A stretch of 64,000 nt of DNA, from the NCBI GenBank assembly GCA_037384065.1, contig JARROJ010000014.1, positions 1-64,000 of the forward strand, written 5' to 3'. The notes below the pieces were generated by a model. That model was not told where the DNA came from and ran no database searches. It worked only from the letters and a program-made list of their open reading frames with translations. The DNA comes from JABDPF01 sp037384065 (lineage in GTDB: Bacteria > Pseudomonadota > Gammaproteobacteria > Xanthomonadales > SZUA-36). A program made the translations under genes and the position numbers. Numbering within the stretch: the stretch's first letter is position 1; each line of letters opens with the position of its first letter. Of the stretch, positions 1-8,936 are shown piece by piece.

Positions 1-248
1 AGCTGACCGACGAACGGGTTCGCGAAGGTGAAGAACAGCGCGATACCCACGCCGATCATCGCGACCGCGTCGAGCAGACCGATCGCCAGGAAGAACTTGC
101 CCTGCAGCATCGGGGCCAGTTCCGGCTGGCGGGCCGAGCCTTCCAGCAGGCGACCGCCCAGGATACCCACACCGATACCAACGCCCAACGCACCCAGTCC
201 GATCAGCAGGGCCACGGCGATTGCGGTCATACCAATTACAGTTTCCAT
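1..248 (-). CDS. atpE: ATP synthase subunit c (3' end cut by window edge)
   Basis: Proton-carrying ring subunit of F1Fo ATP synthase in the inner membrane. The ATG is at 246-248 and 82 codons are visible before the left edge, so only the extreme C-terminus is missing. Two long hydrophobic helices flank the polar loop RQPE (residues 40-43). The ion-carrying acid is D60 in GLLDAV, and no sodium-type ligand motif is apparent, which fits proton coupling. It follows atpB by 63 nt in the usual atpI-atpB-atpE order; the rest of the atp operon should lie beyond position 1. Confidence 0.96.
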   Translation of the reverse strand, partial: METVIGMTAIAVALLIGLGALGVGIGVGILGGRLLEGSARQPELAPMLQGKFFLAIGLLDAVAMIGVGIALFFTFANPFVGQ

Positions 249-311
249 CGATAACTCCGTTTTTTCAGAATTGCCAGTTAGTTAAACAAACAGTAGAACG
301 TTTCGATCCGC

Positions 312-1349
312 TCAGTGATGCTCGTGCGCCATGCTCAGGTACACGATGGTCAGCATCATGAAAATGAAGGCCTGCAGCCAGATCACCAGCAGGTGGAATA
401 CGGCCCAGCCAAAATGCATCAATTGCCCGCCCAGGAACGCGAGGCCACCGACCAGCAGCATTTCCACCAGCAGCAGCCACAGGGTCTGTTTCGTCGCGAG
501 CTTGCCCTTCATGTTCAGCCACAGGGTCATGAAGACCGCCGCAACGGCGACGACCCAGAACCAGGCCGGGATGTGCTCGCCGAACATCGCGCTGAGGCCC
601 GCGGCGACGACGCCCGTGCCCGCGGTGAACACGACCGCGATCAGAATGAAGATCAACTCGCCCGCGTACAGGTTGCCGAACAGTCGCAGGCCCAGCGAAA
701 TCGGCTTGGCGAGCAGGGAAACCAGTTCCAGAAGCAGGTTCGGTAGAAAGAAAATCGCCTTGCCCACCGGGCCCTTGGCCGCAAAGGGCTGGCCGGTCAG
801 CTCGGCGATGAATCCGCCCACGCCTTTGATCTTGATGCTGTAGTAGATGATCATCAGGAACACGGTGATCGCCATGCCCATGGTTGCGTTGACGTCGGTG
901 GTCGGCACGACCTTCTGGTATTCCACGCCCGCCTGCATGGCGGCCCAGGGCAGCCAGTCGACCGGGATCAGGTCCATCAGGTTCATGAAGAAAATCCACA
1001 CGTACAGCGTGAGCGCGAGCGGTGCGATGAACTTGCTGGTGCCATGGAAAGAATCGCGCACGCTGTTGTCGACGAACTCGACAATGTACTCGATCGCGCA
1101 CTGAAAGCGTGACGGGACCCCGGAATTGGCGGCGGCCGCCACTTTGCGGAACACCAGGTAGAACACGATGCCCAGCAACAGGGACCAGAACATCGTATCG
1201 ACGTGAAAGGCCCAGAACCCCATCTGTGCCGCTTCCTCGGCCCCGTGCGCAATGCCCCAGGTCCCGTCGGGGTGCTGACCGAAGGTGAGGTTCTGCAAAT
1301 GGTGCGAGATGTATTCGCTGCTCGTGGGGTTTTCGCCGCTGACCGCCAT
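312..1349 (-). CDS. atpB: ATP synthase subunit a, with an internal hydrophobic insertion
   Basis: Membrane stator subunit that forms the proton half-channels next to the c-ring. The essential arginine is R222 in LGLRLFGN, and the C-terminus has the conserved LQAFIFMMLTIVYLSM block. At 345 residues it is clearly longer than the E. coli protein (271). Most of the excess sits between ELIFILIA (ending at residue 238) and WAVFHLLV (from 315): 76 residues here against about 14 in E. coli, with two stretches hydrophobic enough to span the membrane. The flanking conserved blocks are intact, so this is an in-frame insertion rather than a frameshift. It lies between atpI and atpE. Confidence 0.97.
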   Translation of the reverse strand: MAVSGENPTSSEYISHHLQNLTFGQHPDGTWGIAHGAEEAAQMGFWAFHVDTMFWSLLLGIVFYLVFRKVAAAANSGVPSRFQCAIEYIVEFVDNSVRDSFHGTSKFIAPLALTLYVWIFFMNLMDLIPVDWLPWAAMQAGVEYQKVVPTTDVNATMGMAITVFLMIIYYSIKIKGVGGFIAELTGQPFAAKGPVGKAIFFLPNLLLELVSLLAKPISLGLRLFGNLYAGELIFILIAVVFTAGTGVVAAGLSAMFGEHIPAWFWVVAVAAVFMTLWLNMKGKLATKQTLWLLLVEMLLVGGLAFLGGQLMHFGWAVFHLLVIWLQAFIFMMLTIVYLSMAHEHH

Positions 1350-1409
1350 GCCGTTTCCTGTATGATTTTCAGCCCGCCTGCCGCTCGTGTGCGCGGCGGG
1401 TTCTGCCGT

Positions 1410-1793
1410 TCAGTCTGTTTGTTCGTTCGCCCGTTTCCGCGCGTCCGCCGAGCCGTCGCGGACCATCAACACCGACGCGACCCGGTTTGCGATGATCATC
1501 CCGATCAGGCCGAGGAAGAAAAACCCCGCGGCCAGCGGTTTCACCCAGATGAACACCGCCGCACAAAGGATGCCGACGAGCGCGAGTTTGCCGAACTCCG
1601 CCACCATCGCGGTGCGCAAAAACGCTGCACTGTCACCCCCCAGTCGCCGCATCACGAGCGCACTGAATATCGCCCCCGGCACGAATGCAGCGAGGCTGCC
1701 GAGCAGTGCCGAGTACGCCGCCACGGGCCCGGCCAGAAGCGATGTCAGCACGAGCAGTGCGGCGACTGCGGACTGGACCCTGAAGTTTAACAA
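1410..1793 (-). CDS. atpI: ATP synthase accessory protein AtpI
   Basis: Small membrane protein that begins many atp operons and is thought to assist c-ring assembly or ion supply. The 127 residues hold four hydrophobic segments typical of the family, including LVLTSLLAGPVAAYSALLG near the N-terminus and FFFLGLIGMIIANRV near the C-terminus. I see no ATG in this frame before the coding block: an in-frame TGA lies 21 nt upstream, so the start appears to be the TTG at 1791-1793, preceded by a weak GGGCGGA ribosome site. It precedes atpB by 60 nt and is the first gene after the predicted promoter at 1891-1920. Confidence 0.85.
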   Translation of the reverse strand: MLNFRVQSAVAALLVLTSLLAGPVAAYSALLGSLAAFVPGAIFSALVMRRLGGDSAAFLRTAMVAEFGKLALVGILCAAVFIWVKPLAAGFFFLGLIGMIIANRVASVLMVRDGSADARKRANEQTD

Positions 1794-1890
1794 TGTTCCG
1801 CCCGGTATGCCTCATTTCTTTGCTCCGGATCCGGACATTCCGCCACGCCAGAACGCGCAGGGGTGCACCGAGGCCGGTCAAAGACCGATC

Positions 1891-1920
1891 ATTTTAGCAT
1901 TCACTAATCTTCACAGACAA
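1891..1920 (-). promoter_or_regulatory. Predicted sigma-70 promoter of the atp operon
   Basis: Read on the minus strand, TTGTCT (1915-1920) and TAAAAT (1891-1896) are separated by 18 nt and lie about 100 nt upstream of the atpI start. The -10 matches the consensus at five of six positions and the -35 at four. It is the most AT-rich part of the parB-atpI gap (1794-1941) and no other element was seen there. This separates atp transcription from parAB. It is a prediction from hexamers only. Confidence 0.5.
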
Positions 1921-1941
1921 TAACGACAATCCCGGAACGGC

Positions 1942-2811
1942 TCATTCGGCGAGCTTCAGTCGCTCGAGAATGCCGTCGAACTCGTCGGCGCTGTTGTAAC
2001 TGATAACGAGCCGGCCCTTGCCGGATGCCTGGTGCTGGATCCGTACCCGGGCGCCGAGCTGCTCGGACATGCGGTTCTGCAGGCGCTGGAGGTCGGGGTC
2101 GACGCGGCGCTGGCCTTTCTGCTTTTTCGACTGCTGCAGGCGGCGAACCAGGTTCTCGGTCTCGCGGACCGACAGGCGCTTGCGCACCACCTCGCGGGCC
2201 GCCTGGACCTGCAGTTCGTCGTCCAGCGACAGCAGCGCCCGCGCATGGCCCATCTCGATACGCCGCAGGTCGATCATGTCCTTGACCTCCTGCATCAGCT
2301 CGAGCAAGCGCAGCAGGTTCGAGACGGCGGCGCGCGAGCGGCCGACCGCGTCGGCGGCCTCCTGGTGGGTCATGTCGAAGTCGTCGATCAGGCGGCGCAA
2401 AGCGGTCGCCTCTTCCAGTGGGTTGAGGTCCTCGCGCTGGATGTTCTCGATCAGCGCCATCGCCACCGAAATCTCGTCCGGGACGTCCCGCACCACCGCC
2501 GGGATGTGCTCGGCGCCCGCGATCTGGGCGGCGCGCCAGCGGCGCTCGCCGGCGATCAGCTCGTAGGCATCGTCACCGACCGGCCGCACGACGACCGGCT
2601 GCACGACCCCCTGGGCGCGGATCGAATCGGCCAGCTCGGCGAGCTTTTCCTCGTCGAACACCGAACGCGGCTGGTACCGACCCGGACGAATGACATCCAG
2701 CGGAAGCTCACGCAGCTCCCCGCTGGCCGGGTGACGGACCTCGTCCAGGGTCGAGGGGCTCAGCATGGCGCTGAGGTTGCGCCCCAGCGCGGGTTTTTTG
2801 CGACTGTTCAT
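1942..2811 (-). CDS. parB: Chromosome partitioning protein ParB
   Basis: CTP-dependent DNA clamp that loads at parS sites and works with ParA in origin segregation. The 289-residue protein shows the ParB/Spo0J order: a basic N-terminal tail, the ParB nuclease-like domain from about residue 34 with the CTP-binding GERRWRA motif at 88-94, and a helix-turn-helix at about 147-170. The basic, glutamine-rich linker and C-terminal dimer domain follow. The start ATG overlaps the parA stop (ATGA). I found no consensus parS palindrome in the window. Confidence 0.96.
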   Translation of the reverse strand: MNSRKKPALGRNLSAMLSPSTLDEVRHPASGELRELPLDVIRPGRYQPRSVFDEEKLAELADSIRAQGVVQPVVVRPVGDDAYELIAGERRWRAAQIAGAEHIPAVVRDVPDEISVAMALIENIQREDLNPLEEATALRRLIDDFDMTHQEAADAVGRSRAAVSNLLRLLELMQEVKDMIDLRRIEMGHARALLSLDDELQVQAAREVVRKRLSVRETENLVRRLQQSKKQKGQRRVDPDLQRLQNRMSEQLGARVRIQHQASGKGRLVISYNSADEFDGILERLKLAE

Positions 2812-3614
2812 CAGGCAATGTGTCTCTTTTCGTGGCGGCGCAGCATTTCGCCGGCCAGCGCCACATGGGCCAACGCGCCCTTGGAGCGCGGATCGTAAAC
2901 CAGCACCGGCAGGCCATGGCTGGGCGCTTCGGCGACCCGCACGTTGCGCGGGACCAGTGTTCGGTAGACGCGATCGCCGAAGTTCTCGACCAACTGGTCG
3001 GAGACGGCCGTCGCCAGGTTGTTACGGCCGTCGAACATGGTGCGCACCAGGCCTTCGATGCCGAGGTTCGGATTGATGCTGGCGCGCAACTGCTCGATCG
3101 TGTTGAGCAGTCCGGTCAGGCCTTCCAGCGCATAGTACTCGCACTGCATCGGGATCAGCACGCTGTCCGCCGCCGCCAGCGCGTTCAGGGTCAGCATGTT
3201 CAACGAAGGCGGGCAGTCGATGAAGATCCAGGCGTACTTCTCGAGCAGCGGGCGCAGGGCATCCTTCAGCGCGAACTCGCGGCGGTCCATCTGCAGCAGC
3301 GTCACCTCCGCCGCGGTCAGATCGCCGTTGGCCGGCAACAGGTCGAGCTCCAGCCCCTCGGGCCGCAGGATCGTTTCCTGCGCGCGGCGCTCGCCGAGGA
3401 GCACCTCGCAGGTCGAGGCGTGCAGACGCCGCGGCTCGATGCCGACGCCGGTGGTCGCGTTGCCCTGCGGATCCATGTCGATCAGCAGCACCGGATAGTT
3501 CATGCGCGCGAAGGCGGCCGCCAGGTTGACGCAGGTGGTGGTCTTGCCGACCCCGCCTTTCTGGTTGGCCACTGCGATGATTCGGGCTGTCATGGGTTTG
3601 CCGACCGGGTTCAT
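2811..3614 (-). CDS. parA: Chromosome partitioning ATPase ParA
   Basis: Deviant Walker ATPase that forms DNA-bound gradients to move ParB-parS complexes. The motif KGGVGKTT at residues 19-26 includes the signature lysine, and the A' and B motifs follow as LIDMDPQGN and FIDCPPSL. The start is taken at the ATG that overlaps the rsmG stop (ATGA, 3611-3614), giving 267 residues. An internal ATG (residue 8, MTARIIAV) would match the family N-terminus equally well. It is the middle gene of rsmG-parA-parB. Confidence 0.96.
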   Translation of the reverse strand: MNPVGKPMTARIIAVANQKGGVGKTTTCVNLAAAFARMNYPVLLIDMDPQGNATTGVGIEPRRLHASTCEVLLGERRAQETILRPEGLELDLLPANGDLTAAEVTLLQMDRREFALKDALRPLLEKYAWIFIDCPPSLNMLTLNALAAADSVLIPMQCEYYALEGLTGLLNTIEQLRASINPNLGIEGLVRTMFDGRNNLATAVSDQLVENFGDRVYRTLVPRNVRVAEAPSHGLPVLVYDPRSKGALAHVALAGEMLRRHEKRHIA

Positions 3615-4261
3615 GTAACGAGGGACATAATGACGAGGTGACGGTCCTCTTGCAATCCCGGTACAACCAGTCGTTCGATCGCATCGACGCGCACCTCCGG
3701 CGGCAGCGCATCGATCTCGTCCCGCGGTGCGCGCCCTTTCATCGCCAGCAGCCGGGGCGCCGGTTGAGACCCCGCGCCGTGCATGGCCCGCACGGCCGCG
3801 GCGAAGTCTCCGAGGCTGGCAAAGGCGCGGCTGATCACCGCCGCGGGTGGCACGACCGGCGCGAACGCCTCCAGCCGGGCCTGCACCGGATGAACATTTT
3901 CGAGCCGCAGCGCGCGCCGGACGTGGTTCAGGAACCGCACCTTCTTGCCGGCGCTGTCGAGCAGGGTAATCTGCAGTTCCGGCCGGGCGATGGCCAGCGG
4001 CACGCCGGGCAGGCCGGCGCCGGTCCCGGCGTCCAGCAGGGGCCCGGCGCCGATCCAGGGCAACACGGCGAGCGAATCCAGCAGGTGTCGGGTGACCATC
4101 TCGAGCGGGTCACGGACCGCGGTCAGGTTGTAGCTTCGGTTCCAGCGCTGCAGTTCGTCGAGGTAGGCCAGCAGAGTCGACTGACGGTCGTCGTCGAGGA
4201 TCTGGTCCAGCGCTTCGAGGCCACGCGACAGCCTGCGTTTCAGCCGTTCGGCGGATGCCAT
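3611..4261 (-). CDS. rsmG: 16S rRNA (guanine-527-N7)-methyltransferase RsmG
   Basis: Uses S-adenosylmethionine to methylate G527 of 16S rRNA. The SAM-binding glycine motif is LLDAGTGAGLPG (residues 75-86), preceded by the family block WNRSYNLTAVRDP at 40-52. At 216 residues it is the normal length. The stop overlaps the parA start, so the three genes are translationally coupled. In many gammaproteobacteria mnmG lies directly upstream; here the upstream neighbour is an unrelated lipoprotein gene ending at 4268. Confidence 0.95.
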   Translation of the reverse strand: MASAERLKRRLSRGLEALDQILDDDRQSTLLAYLDELQRWNRSYNLTAVRDPLEMVTRHLLDSLAVLPWIGAGPLLDAGTGAGLPGVPLAIARPELQITLLDSAGKKVRFLNHVRRALRLENVHPVQARLEAFAPVVPPAAVISRAFASLGDFAAAVRAMHGAGSQPAPRLLAMKGRAPRDEIDALPPEVRVDAIERLVVPGLQEDRHLVIMSLVT

Positions 4262-4267
4262 CGAGGA

Positions 4268-4927
4268 TCAGTCGAGGCCGGCCTTGCGCATCTCCGTGGC
4301 GATCTGCTTGCCGATGTCACGCACCGCGTCGGTGTGCTCCACGTCCTTGGTGTAGGTGACGATGCGCCATACCGGCTCGCGGGTTTCCATGTCATAGAAA
4401 CTCGATTCCACGTACGCCGTCTGACGCACGTCCGCGTAACCCGGCCCCTGGCGCACCGTGTAAACGTCGGTGACGCCGGTGAAGTACGGATAACCCCAGT
4501 TATAGGTCGCGCCGCTGCCGAGGTACTCGAGCCAGTAGTCGGAGCGGACGTAGCCCTCGGAAAGGCCGCCGCCGGTGTAGAACAGGACGACGATCCCGTC
4601 GACGTCGGCGTCACGCAGCAGACCGGTGGCGACCTCGACGTCGATTTCCCCCCGGATGCCGCCGCTCATGCCCCGGATGCCGCTGGCGGGTACGGCCGGG
4701 GTTCCCCGATCGACCAGGATTTTCGCGACATCGCGTTCCACCGCCTTGCGCATCAGGGCGTCGGGCAACACGGCGACGACCGCGACCTTGTCCGGCTGGT
4801 CGGTCACCGGCTTGTCGGTGCGCCAGCTATCGACCACGCGCGTCTGGGCGCAGGCCGCGAAAAGGAGGGGAGCGGCGATCAGCAGCAGGACAAGGCGGCC
4901 GACGCGGCCGGTCGTGAATCTGGACAT
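4268..4927 (-). CDS. Predicted DUF4136-like lipoprotein
   Basis: Secreted, probably lipid-anchored protein of unknown function, 219 residues. The ATG at 4925-4927 is chosen because it starts a basic n-region and a hydrophobic signal peptide ending in a lipobox-like FAAC with C26; the frame stays open further upstream without a signal. The mature part resembles DUF4136-type envelope lipoproteins, with a central glycine/tyrosine-rich segment (GATYNWGYPYFTGV) and a beta-rich C-terminus (VWRIVTYTKD). It ends 6 nt before rsmG, so it may be co-transcribed. The family assignment is from overall pattern only. Confidence 0.7.
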   Translation of the reverse strand: MSRFTTGRVGRLVLLLIAAPLLFAACAQTRVVDSWRTDKPVTDQPDKVAVVAVLPDALMRKAVERDVAKILVDRGTPAVPASGIRGMSGGIRGEIDVEVATGLLRDADVDGIVVLFYTGGGLSEGYVRSDYWLEYLGSGATYNWGYPYFTGVTDVYTVRQGPGYADVRQTAYVESSFYDMETREPVWRIVTYTKDVEHTDAVRDIGKQIATEMRKAGLD

Positions 4928-5012
4928 GAAATTTTCCGTGGGGTTCAAACGGCCTATTATGCGGCCGCCTTCGCCGCGCCCGCAACCGGCCCCTGCCCGT
5001 GAACGGCTTCGC

Positions 5013-6017
5013 TCAGCGAACGGTGAGATCGAGTTCCTCGGCGCGGTGACAGGCCACCCAGTCACCGCTCTCCATGCGCCGCAATGCCGGGACGTCGGCT
5101 TCACACCGCCGGATGCGGAACGGACAGCGGTCATGGAAAATGCAGCCTCTCGGGCGGTCGAAGGGGGACGGCATGTCGCCGGTCAGCCAGCTCTCGCGCC
5201 GCGCGACGGCCGCCAGCCGCGGATCCGGCACCGGTACCGACTTGATCAACGCATTGGTATAGGGGTGCAGCGGTCGACGGTACAGACGCGTTTTTTCCGA
5301 GACCTCCATGGCCTGGCCCATGTACATCACCAGCACGCGGTCGCTGATGTGCCGCACCACCGAAAGATCGTGCGCGACGAAGATCAACGCCAGCCCCAGC
5401 TTGGCCTGCAGATCCTGGAGCAGATTGATGATCTGCGCCTGGATCGAAACGTCCAGCGAGCTGACGGGCTCGTCGCAGATTATCAGGCGCGGATTCAACA
5501 CCAGCGAGCGGGCGATGCCGATGCGCTGGCACTGGCCGCCGGAAAACTCGTGCGGGTAGCGATTGATCTGGTTGGGCAGCAGGCCGACCATCTTCATCAT
5601 GCCGCGCGTTCGCTCATCGACCTGCACACGATCCATGTTCGGGTAGAACGTCCACAAGGGCTCGGCGATGATGTCGCCTGCCGTCATGCGCGGGTTGAGG
5701 GAGGCGACCGGGTCCTGGAACACGATCTGCAGTTCCTTGCGCCGCTGGCGCATCGCCTCGTCGTCGAGCGCGGTCAGGTTTTCGCCCAGCCACATCACGC
5801 GGCCGCGGTTCGGCTTCACCAGGCCGAGGATGGCCCGCGCGAGGGTCGACTTGCCGGAGCCCGATTCGCCCACGACCCCCAGGGTCTCGCCGGCGAAAAG
5901 TTCGAAACTGATGCCATCGACCGCGCGGATTTCCCGTTCCTGGCGGCTCAGCAGGCCGCCGGTATAACTGCGGAAGCTGACCGCGAGATCCTGCACCCTG
6001 AGCACCGGCTTGCTCAT
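5013..6017 (-). CDS. oppF: Oligopeptide ABC transporter ATP-binding protein (OppF-type)
   Basis: One of two cytoplasmic ATPases powering the peptide importer encoded upstream. From the ATG that overlaps the previous gene (ATGA at 6014-6017) it has 334 residues. Walker A is GESGSGKST (50-58), the signature is FSGGQCQRIGIARS, and Walker B is LIICDEP. The C-terminal cysteine-containing block (GCIFHDRCPFRIRRC) is characteristic of the Opp/Dpp ATPase pair. It is the last gene of the five-gene operon. Confidence 0.93.
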   Translation of the reverse strand: MSKPVLRVQDLAVSFRSYTGGLLSRQEREIRAVDGISFELFAGETLGVVGESGSGKSTLARAILGLVKPNRGRVMWLGENLTALDDEAMRQRRKELQIVFQDPVASLNPRMTAGDIIAEPLWTFYPNMDRVQVDERTRGMMKMVGLLPNQINRYPHEFSGGQCQRIGIARSLVLNPRLIICDEPVSSLDVSIQAQIINLLQDLQAKLGLALIFVAHDLSVVRHISDRVLVMYMGQAMEVSEKTRLYRRPLHPYTNALIKSVPVPDPRLAAVARRESWLTGDMPSPFDRPRGCIFHDRCPFRIRRCEADVPALRRMESGDWVACHRAEELDLTVR

Positions 6018-7066
6018 TCGTCTTCGCCCTCGGCCGGGCCCGCGGTGTCGGCGGGCTCGCGTTCCGGTTCCGGCGGCAGAATCTGTCCGGCCTGCAAACG
6101 GCCGCCTTCCATCGGCAAAAAGCACCGGCTCATGCGGCCGGAATCGCTGAGCCACAGCGGAGGCGGCCGCCGGCACTTGTCCATCGCCTCACTGCAGCGG
6201 TCGCGAAAATGGCACCCCGTGGGCAGATCCTGCAGGTTGGGCGGGTTGCCCGGAATTGCGTGCAGCTCGTCATCGGAGGCCTTGTCCAGGCGCGGCACCG
6301 AGGCCAGCAAACCGCGGGTGTAGGGATGCTGCGGCCGGTAAAAGATATCTTCGGCGCTGCCCGCTTCGACGATCTCGCCGGCGTACATCACGATCACCCG
6401 GCCGCTCAGCTCGGCGACCGCGGCGAGGTCGTGGGTGATCAGCACGATCGCCATGCTGGTGCGCTCGCGCAGCTCCCGGACGAGTTCCGTGATCTGCGCC
6501 TGCACGGTGACATCCAGCGCCGTGCTCGGCTCGTCGGCGATCAGCAGTTCCGGCTCGCACAACAGGCCCATCGCGATCATGACGCGCTGGCGCATGCCGC
6601 CCGAGTACTCGTGCGGGTATTGCCGGATGCGCTCCTCCGGGTCCGGAATACGCACCGCCCGCAGCATTTCGATGGCGTGCGCGCGCGCCTCTTCGCGCTT
6701 CAAGCCCTGGTGATGCATGACCACCTCGACCATCTGCTGCTCGATCGTCAGGTAGGGGTTCAGCGACGTCATCGGATCCTGGAAGATCATCGCGATTTGG
6801 CTGCCGCGGACGCCATTGAGTTCGTGCGGCGACATCTGCATCAGGTCGCGGCCGCGATACAGGGCTTCGCCATGCGCCTTGCCGTTTTCGGCCAGCAGGC
6901 CCATCACCGCCAGCATCAACTGGGTCTTGCCGGCGCCGGACTCACCGACGATGGCCAGCGTTTCACCTTCGTCGATGCGCACGTCGAGACCGTTGACCGC
7001 CTTGACGACGCCTTCCGGCGTGTCGAATTCGACCACCAGGCCGCGGATGTCGAGCAGCGCCGTCAC
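6014..7066 (-). CDS. oppD: Oligopeptide ABC transporter ATP-binding protein (OppD-type)
   Basis: Partner ATPase of OppF, 350 residues. Walker A is GESGAGKTQ at 41-49, the ABC signature is YSGGMRQRVMIA, and Walker B is LLIADEP. The C-terminal part carries the family CHFRDRCSEAMDKC cysteine block and then a tail of about 30 residues rich in Glu, Pro and Ala that OppD proteins do not usually have. The gene overlaps oppC upstream and oppF downstream by 4 nt each. Confidence 0.93.
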   Translation of the reverse strand: MTALLDIRGLVVEFDTPEGVVKAVNGLDVRIDEGETLAIVGESGAGKTQLMLAVMGLLAENGKAHGEALYRGRDLMQMSPHELNGVRGSQIAMIFQDPMTSLNPYLTIEQQMVEVVMHHQGLKREEARAHAIEMLRAVRIPDPEERIRQYPHEYSGGMRQRVMIAMGLLCEPELLIADEPSTALDVTVQAQITELVRELRERTSMAIVLITHDLAAVAELSGRVIVMYAGEIVEAGSAEDIFYRPQHPYTRGLLASVPRLDKASDDELHAIPGNPPNLQDLPTGCHFRDRCSEAMDKCRRPPPLWLSDSGRMSRCFLPMEGGRLQAGQILPPEPEREPADTAGPAEGEDE

Positions 7067-7995
7067 TGCCGGTCCTTGGGATCGAGCGCGTCGCGCATGC
7101 CGTCACCGATGTAGTTGAAACAGTACAGCGTCACGGTCAGGAAGGCCGCCGGGAAAAACAGCGTCCAGGGTGCGTACTCCATGTCCTGCGCGCCGTCCGC
7201 CACCAGTGCGCCCCAGGAACTCATCGGCTCCTGCACGCCGAGACCGAGAAAGCTGAGAAAGGATTCGACCAGGATCACCTGGGGGATCGTGAGCGTCACG
7301 TAGACCATCACCACGCCCAGCAGATTGGGAATGATGTGGCGGCGGATGATCGACTGGTGGCTGACACCGCAGGCCCGCGCGGCCTCCACGAACTCGGTGT
7401 TCTTCAGACTGAGCGTCTGGCCGCGGACGATGCGCGCCATGTCGAGCCAGTTGACCGCGCCGATGGCGACGAAGATCAGGACGATGTTGCGCCCGAAAAC
7501 GACCATCAGCAGGATGACCAGGAACATGAAGGGCAACGCGTAGACGATGTCGACCGCGCGCATCATGATGCGGTCGGTGAGCCCGCCGTAATAGCCGGCC
7601 ACCGCGCCGTAGGTCACGCCGATGGCGAGGCTGACCAGCGTCGCGACCAGGCCGACCAGCAGCGAGATGCGCCCGCCCTCGAGCGTGCGGACGAGGATGT
7701 CGCGACCGACCGCGTCGGTGCCGAACCAGTGCCCGGTTTCCAGGCTGGGCGGACTCGAGGTGTGATCCCAGTCGGTAAAGTCGCCTTCCCAGGGCGCCAG
7801 CATCGGTCCGAACAGGACGCCCAGCAACAGCAGCAGCATGATCACGCTGCTGACCACCGCGGCGCGGTTCTTCAGCAGTCGGTGCCAGGCGTCGATCCAC
7901 AGCGAGCGACCGCGCTCGTCCTTTTCGGCCAGCGCCGCCGTGAACGCGTCTTCCACCGAGACGTCGGTCGACCGTTTTTCCGCTCCGCTGCTCAT
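7063..7995 (-). CDS. oppC: Oligopeptide ABC transporter permease (OppC-type)
   Basis: Inner-membrane permease of the Opp system, 310 residues. About six hydrophobic segments are visible; the first follows a charged N-terminal tail of about 45 residues, as in OppC. The loop that docks the ATPase is EAARACGVSHQSIIRRHIIPN-like, spanning roughly residues 202-222. It overlaps oppB by 4 nt and oppD by 4 nt, consistent with stoichiometric synthesis. Confidence 0.93.
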   Translation of the reverse strand: MSSGAEKRSTDVSVEDAFTAALAEKDERGRSLWIDAWHRLLKNRAAVVSSVIMLLLLLGVLFGPMLAPWEGDFTDWDHTSSPPSLETGHWFGTDAVGRDILVRTLEGGRISLLVGLVATLVSLAIGVTYGAVAGYYGGLTDRIMMRAVDIVYALPFMFLVILLMVVFGRNIVLIFVAIGAVNWLDMARIVRGQTLSLKNTEFVEAARACGVSHQSIIRRHIIPNLLGVVMVYVTLTIPQVILVESFLSFLGLGVQEPMSSWGALVADGAQDMEYAPWTLFFPAAFLTVTLYCFNYIGDGMRDALDPKDRQ

Positions 7996-8936
7996 GACGC
8001 CTCGTCGAAGCGGATGCGGGGGTTGAGCCAGGCGTACAGCAGGTCGACGATGAAATTCAGCACGATGATGACCAGGCCGTAAAAGACGACGATGCCCATC
8101 ACGAGCGTGTAGTCGCGGTTCATCGCGCCCTGCACGAAGTAACTGCCGAGCCCGGGAATGTTGTAGATGCGCTCGATCACGACCGATCCCGTAACCAGCG
8201 CCGCGGTGGCCGGCCCCATGTAGGAGATCACCGGCAGCAACGCCGGCTTCAAGGCATGCCGCAGCAGCACGACGCGCTCCGGCAGACCCTTGGCCCGCGC
8301 GGTCCGGATGTAGTTGCTGTGCAGCACCTCGATCATGCTGCCGCGCGTCAGGCGTGCGATGTAGGCGATCACCGGCAGGGCCAGGGTCACGACCGGCAGC
8401 ACCATGCGCTGCCAGCTCCAGTCCCAGCCGCCGGCCGGCAACCAGCCGCCGTAGATCGCCAGACCGAGGATCAGCAGGGGCGCGATCACGAAATTCGGCA
8501 CCGAGATGCCGAGCATCGCCACGCCCATCACCGAGTAATCCACCGCTGTGTTCTGGCGCAGCGCCGCGGTCACCCCGATCAGGATGCCCGCGAAAAACGC
8601 CAGCAGCATGGCCAGGCCGCCGAGTGTCGCGGAGACCGGGAAGCCCCGCCTGATCAGCTCGTTGACGCTCTGATCGAGGTAATGGAACGAGGGGCCGAAA
8701 TCACCGGACACGATCTGGCCGAGGTAGCGGAAATACTGTTGCAACAGCGGTTCGTCGAGACGGTACTGCGCCTCGAGGTTGGCCAGGATCTCCGGCGGCA
8801 GGACCTTCTCGCCGTCGAACGGCCCGCCCGGCGCCACCCGAATGAGGAAGAAGGCCACGGTGATCAGCACCAGCATCGTGGGCACCAGGCCGAGAATGCG
8901 GGCCGTCGCGTGACGCAGGATTCCCTCCTGTCTCAT
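7992..8936 (-). CDS. oppB: Oligopeptide ABC transporter permease (OppB-type)
   Basis: First permease of the importer, 314 residues, with the N-terminal membrane segment (LVPTMLVLITVAFFLI), the periplasmic DEPLLQQYFRYLGQI region typical of OppB/DppB, and the ATPase-docking loop RTARAKGLPERVV. It overlaps the oppA stop by 4 nt and oppC by 4 nt. The substrate is inferred to be peptides from the operon composition; nickel or other DppB-type substrates cannot be excluded from sequence. Confidence 0.93.
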   Translation of the reverse strand: MRQEGILRHATARILGLVPTMLVLITVAFFLIRVAPGGPFDGEKVLPPEILANLEAQYRLDEPLLQQYFRYLGQIVSGDFGPSFHYLDQSVNELIRRGFPVSATLGGLAMLLAFFAGILIGVTAALRQNTAVDYSVMGVAMLGISVPNFVIAPLLILGLAIYGGWLPAGGWDWSWQRMVLPVVTLALPVIAYIARLTRGSMIEVLHSNYIRTARAKGLPERVVLLRHALKPALLPVISYMGPATAALVTGSVVIERIYNIPGLGSYFVQGAMNRDYTLVMGIVVFYGLVIIVLNFIVDLLYAWLNPRIRFDEAS

